Positions 20,278 to 22,336 of a DNA stretch of 22,336 nucleotides are shown in pieces. The position numbers and the translations under genes were made by a program. The DNA is from a virus. The stretch spans positions 1-22,336 of IMG/VR virus record IMGVR_UViG_3300022929_002779; one strand, written 5' to 3'. Numbering within the stretch: position 1 is the first letter of the stretch; each line of letters opens with the position of its first letter. The notes beneath the pieces were generated by a model that made no database searches, had not been told where the DNA came from, and was given only the letters and a program-made list of their open reading frames with translations.

Positions 20278-21025
20278 TGTCTTTCTCCGTTAATTCTTGT
20301 CCTAGCCAAACTTCAATAACTTTAGCGTTTTTGTTATCTATGTTTACTGCTTTATGCCACCAACCAAGTGGAATGTCTATGCTGTCTCCTGGAACTAGCA
20401 AGGTGCTAGTTTTGTTACCTTGTTTGTCTTCTAAAAACATATTGATAACACCGTCTACGACATGCCAATGTTCGCTGCGTTTAAAATGTCTTTGATCACT
20501 TAATGCTTTGCCTTCGTAAAATGTAAGTTCTTTAACTTGCCATTCTCCGTTGCGATCTAATACTTTGTATTCGCCCCAATCTCTGTATGTAACAGGCTTT
20601 TCCCAGTTTGACAAAATCCAGCTTGAACTATTTTTCTTATCTTCGCCTCCAACACCAAATACAAACTCAACATTAGGATGATCTCCGTATGTTTTTTGTT
20701 CTGGTATATCTCCGTCGATTCTGTCTCCACCATTAGCAACAATTATTTTATCAGTAGTAGTTTGTATCAAAACTCCAATTGCTTTAGAAGTTCCTCCTGT
20801 TTCGTCATCAGGGACTAACATAACGCTGTTAACTACTTCTAAATTTTCAATAATTTTAGCACGTTCTTCAAAAGGCATAAATGCTTTGCCTTTTTTGCGT
20901 TCTAACCACGGATCGCTATTCAAACCAACAACTAAAGTATCACCTAATTTTTTTGCTGCTTTGAAATATTCAATGTGTCCTGAGTGTAGTGGATCAAAAC
21001 CACCAGATACAAATACTGTCGTCAT
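20261..21025 (-). CDS. Bifunctional fusion: HxGH nucleotidyltransferase plus ManC-type cupin
   Basis: 254 residues in two domains. Residues 1-140 are a cytidylyltransferase/adenylyltransferase: SGGFDPLHSGH (7-17), LVVGLNSDPWLERKKGK (31-47), FMPFEERAKIIENL (49-62) and SSSWIL (133-138) as the second signature. This arrangement is like the HldE C-terminal (ADP-heptose) and glycerol-3-phosphate cytidylyltransferase enzymes. Residues 148-254 are a cupin like the C-terminal phosphomannose isomerase part of ManC: DWGEYKVLD, FYEGKALSDQRHFKRSEHWH (169-188), PGDSIDIPLGWWHKAVN and IEVWLGQEL. The pairing of an HxGH domain with this cupin differs from ManC, whose other domain is a GT-A-type guanylyltransferase. 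Probably makes and channels an activated sugar; substrate unknown. Confidence 0.82.
   Translation of the reverse strand: MTTVFVSGGFDPLHSGHIEYFKAAKKLGDTLVVGLNSDPWLERKKGKAFMPFEERAKIIENLEVVNSVMLVPDDETGGTSKAIGVLIQTTTDKIIVANGGDRIDGDIPEQKTYGDHPNVEFVFGVGGEDKKNSSSWILSNWEKPVTYRDWGEYKVLDRNGEWQVKELTFYEGKALSDQRHFKRSEHWHVVDGVINMFLEDKQGNKTSTLLVPGDSIDIPLGWWHKAVNIDNKNAKVIEVWLGQELTEKDIERRD
20285..20288 (-). promoter_or_regulatory. Ribosome binding site deciding a TTG start
   Basis: GGAG on minus lies 7 bases before the TTG at 20277, and no ATG is available before the conserved first strand of the glycosyltransferase. Confidence 0.6.
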
Positions 21026-21040
21026 GTAGGTATTTACTTG

Positions 21041-21661
21041 TTACCATCCGAAGATATAGTCTTTTCTGACATTAGTAATTTCTTTTGCACCATAAGACTT
21101 TAAAAAGCGTCCAGCACATTCTTTTGTATCAGCTTGTTGCTCACACACAATAATTGGTTTGTATTTTAATATTGTTTCTATGCCGCCTTGTAATACTTCT
21201 AGTTCGTGTCTTTCGCAGTCAATTTTTAATAATCCAAATTTAGGTATATCTAAATCGTCTAAACGTCTAATATTAATAGACCCAGTTCCAACTTCGCTGA
21301 CAAAACTGCCGCCTGTATTTTCTTCATCAAACACCATTTCAACTTTGCCGTTTATATTACCCAGTGCGTGTCTGTTTATTTTTACAGGTAATCCAAATAC
21401 ATTTTTTTCTAAGCAAGTATATACTTGTTTAAGAGGTTCGTATGCTATTACTTGTTTGAACTCTTTACATAACGGCTTTGCCCATAGTCCTACATTAGCA
21501 CCTACATCTAATGCTACATCAAAATCTGTAACATACTTGTAAGCTTCGGTACGTACATCATCTTGGTATTCAGGCGGACCACCCTTTTTTATTCTTTTTG
21601 TTATAAGACGTTCAAAGTGAATGTCAGTATCTGGCATCCAATAATTATGTACTAGTTTCAT
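21041..21661 (-). CDS. FkbM-family methyltransferase
   Basis: 206 residues. The S-adenosylmethionine loop DVGANVG is at 52-58, YEPL at 74-77, the family segment GLPVKINRHALGNINGKVEM at 90-109, and IRRLDDLDIPKFGLLKIDCE followed by RHELEVLQGG at 131-160, the diagnostic FkbM stretch. These enzymes mostly O-methylate sugars or related small molecules. By context the target is a hydroxyl on a surface glycan. The ATG at 21661 shares ATGA with the stop of the methyltransferase gene before it. No signal peptide. Confidence 0.88.
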   Translation of the reverse strand: MKLVHNYWMPDTDIHFERLITKRIKKGGPPEYQDDVRTEAYKYVTDFDVALDVGANVGLWAKPLCKEFKQVIAYEPLKQVYTCLEKNVFGLPVKINRHALGNINGKVEMVFDEENTGGSFVSEVGTGSINIRRLDDLDIPKFGLLKIDCERHELEVLQGGIETILKYKPIIVCEQQADTKECAGRFLKSYGAKEITNVRKDYIFGW

Positions 21662-22197
21662 TGCTTCAATACCGTAATATATTTTATTACATTTATGTCA
21701 AATTTTTCTACATAACGTTCTGTAATTTTTTCATGCTGAATTTGCCAGTTATACTTTTGTAACTGACGTTTCCACCATTTAGGGTTTTCAATAATTAAAT
21801 GTGCGTTCCTACCGTCACTTAGTTTTTTCTTAGCTGGATGACAAGCAATTAAATGATATTGATATTTTGTAACTCTGTTAAATAAATCTTCTAACGTTTC
21901 TTGAAGCAGCTCTGGTTCAATATGCTCTAATACATCGCTGCTATAAGTCATGTCAACTTGTTCGGGCAAGTCAATTGGACTTGTTACTGGGTCGTATGTA
22001 TACAATTTAATATGTGGATATGCTTCAGATATTGCTTGTGAAAGATATCCTTTACCACTTCCAAAATCTAAAAAACTATTTACTTCCCCACTATCAAGAA
22101 TTTCTTTAACTACCGCAGGAATGTCAGCGCCGCTTCCAAACGCTGACTTACTGTGTAAAGTTTTTAATTGTTTTAAATATTCTGCGCTATGTGCCAT
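21658..22197 (-). CDS. Class I SAM-dependent methyltransferase
   Basis: 179 residues from ATG at 22197. FLDFGSGKGYL (42-52) is the SAM-binding motif I, YTYDP (66-70) carries the acidic residue after strand 2, and SSDVLEHIEPELLQE (86-100) is the post-II/III region typical of small-molecule methyltransferases. A longer reading from 22257 exists, but 22197 is chosen because its ATG overlaps the previous gene's stop as TAATG and the extra 20 residues are encoded within that gene. The later residues (HLIIENPKWWKRQL) form a family-specific helix. Substrate unknown; sugar or lipid headgroup by context. Confidence 0.8.
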   Translation of the reverse strand: MAHSAEYLKQLKTLHSKSAFGSGADIPAVVKEILDSGEVNSFLDFGSGKGYLSQAISEAYPHIKLYTYDPVTSPIDLPEQVDMTYSSDVLEHIEPELLQETLEDLFNRVTKYQYHLIACHPAKKKLSDGRNAHLIIENPKWWKRQLQKYNWQIQHEKITERYVEKFDINVIKYITVLKQ

Positions 22198-22336
22198 TAC
22201 AGTGTTGCATCTTCCATTCCAGCTACTCTGAGTTTGACAACATTTGTAATTTGCCATTGCTTTTGATCAAGACCTTTTAATACTCCTAACCATTTGTTAC
22301 GCAATAACGCAAACTCATTAATAATCTTTTCATAAT
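22197..22336 (-). CDS. C-terminal end of an unidentified gene (runs off window)
   Basis: The last 45 codons of an open minus-strand frame enter at the right edge and stop with TAA at 22199-22197. The visible tail, YEKIINEFALLRNKWLGVLK followed by GLDQKQWQITNVV and ending GMEDATL, shows no recognisable motif. The TAATG overlap with the methyltransferase suggests one operon. Product unknown. Confidence 0.6.
   Translation of the reverse strand, partial: YEKIINEFALLRNKWLGVLKGLDQKQWQITNVVKLRVAGMEDATL

Noticed and set aside
21031-21038. AGTAAATA on minus before the nucleotidyltransferase-cupin gene as a late promoter
   Set aside because: Only 6 of 8 matches and 5 bases from the ATG, so transcription would begin at or after the start codon.
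21159-21542. 127-codon plus-strand frame opposite the FkbM methyltransferase gene
   Set aside because: It is the antisense shadow of a gene with strong family motifs; its product is Ser/Cys/Phe-rich with no recognisable domain.
1-22336. tRNA genes, CRISPR arrays, insertion sequences or attachment sites
   Set aside because: No cloverleaf-like sequence with a TTCGA arm, no regularly spaced direct repeats with spacers, no transposase or terminal inverted repeats were seen; almost all bases are coding.

Overview
The window looks like part of an AT-rich T4-like myovirus genome of the marine kind (cyanophage or pelagiphage type). The evidence is a block of T4-like marine virion genes at the left, a full-length UvsW helicase, very tight gene packing with ATGA/TAATG overlaps, and promoter-like boxes resembling the T4 late consensus TATAAATA. 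No photosynthesis gene, tRNA, integrase or portal gene is present, so the host cannot be fixed from this window. Nearly everything reads on the minus strand; only two genes (4141-4515 and 16856-17689) read on plus.

Layout. (1) 1-4107, virion genes on minus: the N-terminus of a subtilase-like structural protein, an 820-residue fibre-like protein with GSVFxDDS repeats, and two smaller structural proteins that share a C-terminal domain. (2) 4141-7019: a plus-strand conserved hypothetical gene, then a minus-strand cluster comprising a 190-residue miniature DnaE-like polymerase core, a HxGH nucleotidyltransferase, an APS-kinase-like P-loop kinase, a zinc-finger protein and an unknown. (3) 7012-12763, a surface-sugar cluster: kdsB, kdsA, a small unknown, a short UDP-sugar dehydrogenase, an SDR epimerase/decarboxylase, two tandem SGNH-like proteins, a GT-A glycosyltransferase and a cupin. 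(4) 12773-15947: a conserved hypothetical gene, uvsW, and a 405-residue unknown that overlaps the uvsW start. (5) 15964-22336, a second sugar cluster: three paralogous KpsC/KpsS-like (capsule/Kdo-transferase-like) proteins, two GT-A glycosyltransferases, a nucleotidyltransferase-cupin fusion, an FkbM methyltransferase, a class I methyltransferase and the tail of one more gene.

How they may work together. KdsA and KdsB would make Kdo-8-phosphate and CMP-Kdo; the host would have to supply the KdsD isomerase and KdsC phosphatase steps. The dehydrogenase and SDR pair would give UDP-glucuronate and then possibly UDP-xylose. The KpsC/KpsS-like proteins and GT-A enzymes are candidate transferases, and the methyltransferases, SGNH proteins and cupins could modify or trim the product. 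I infer a phage-encoded surface-glycan module that either remodels host envelope polysaccharide or decorates virion fibres; the sequence does not decide which. The two most unusual items are the stripped-down DnaE core beside a kinase and a nucleotidyltransferase, and the Kdo pathway genes accompanied by three candidate Kdo-type transferases.
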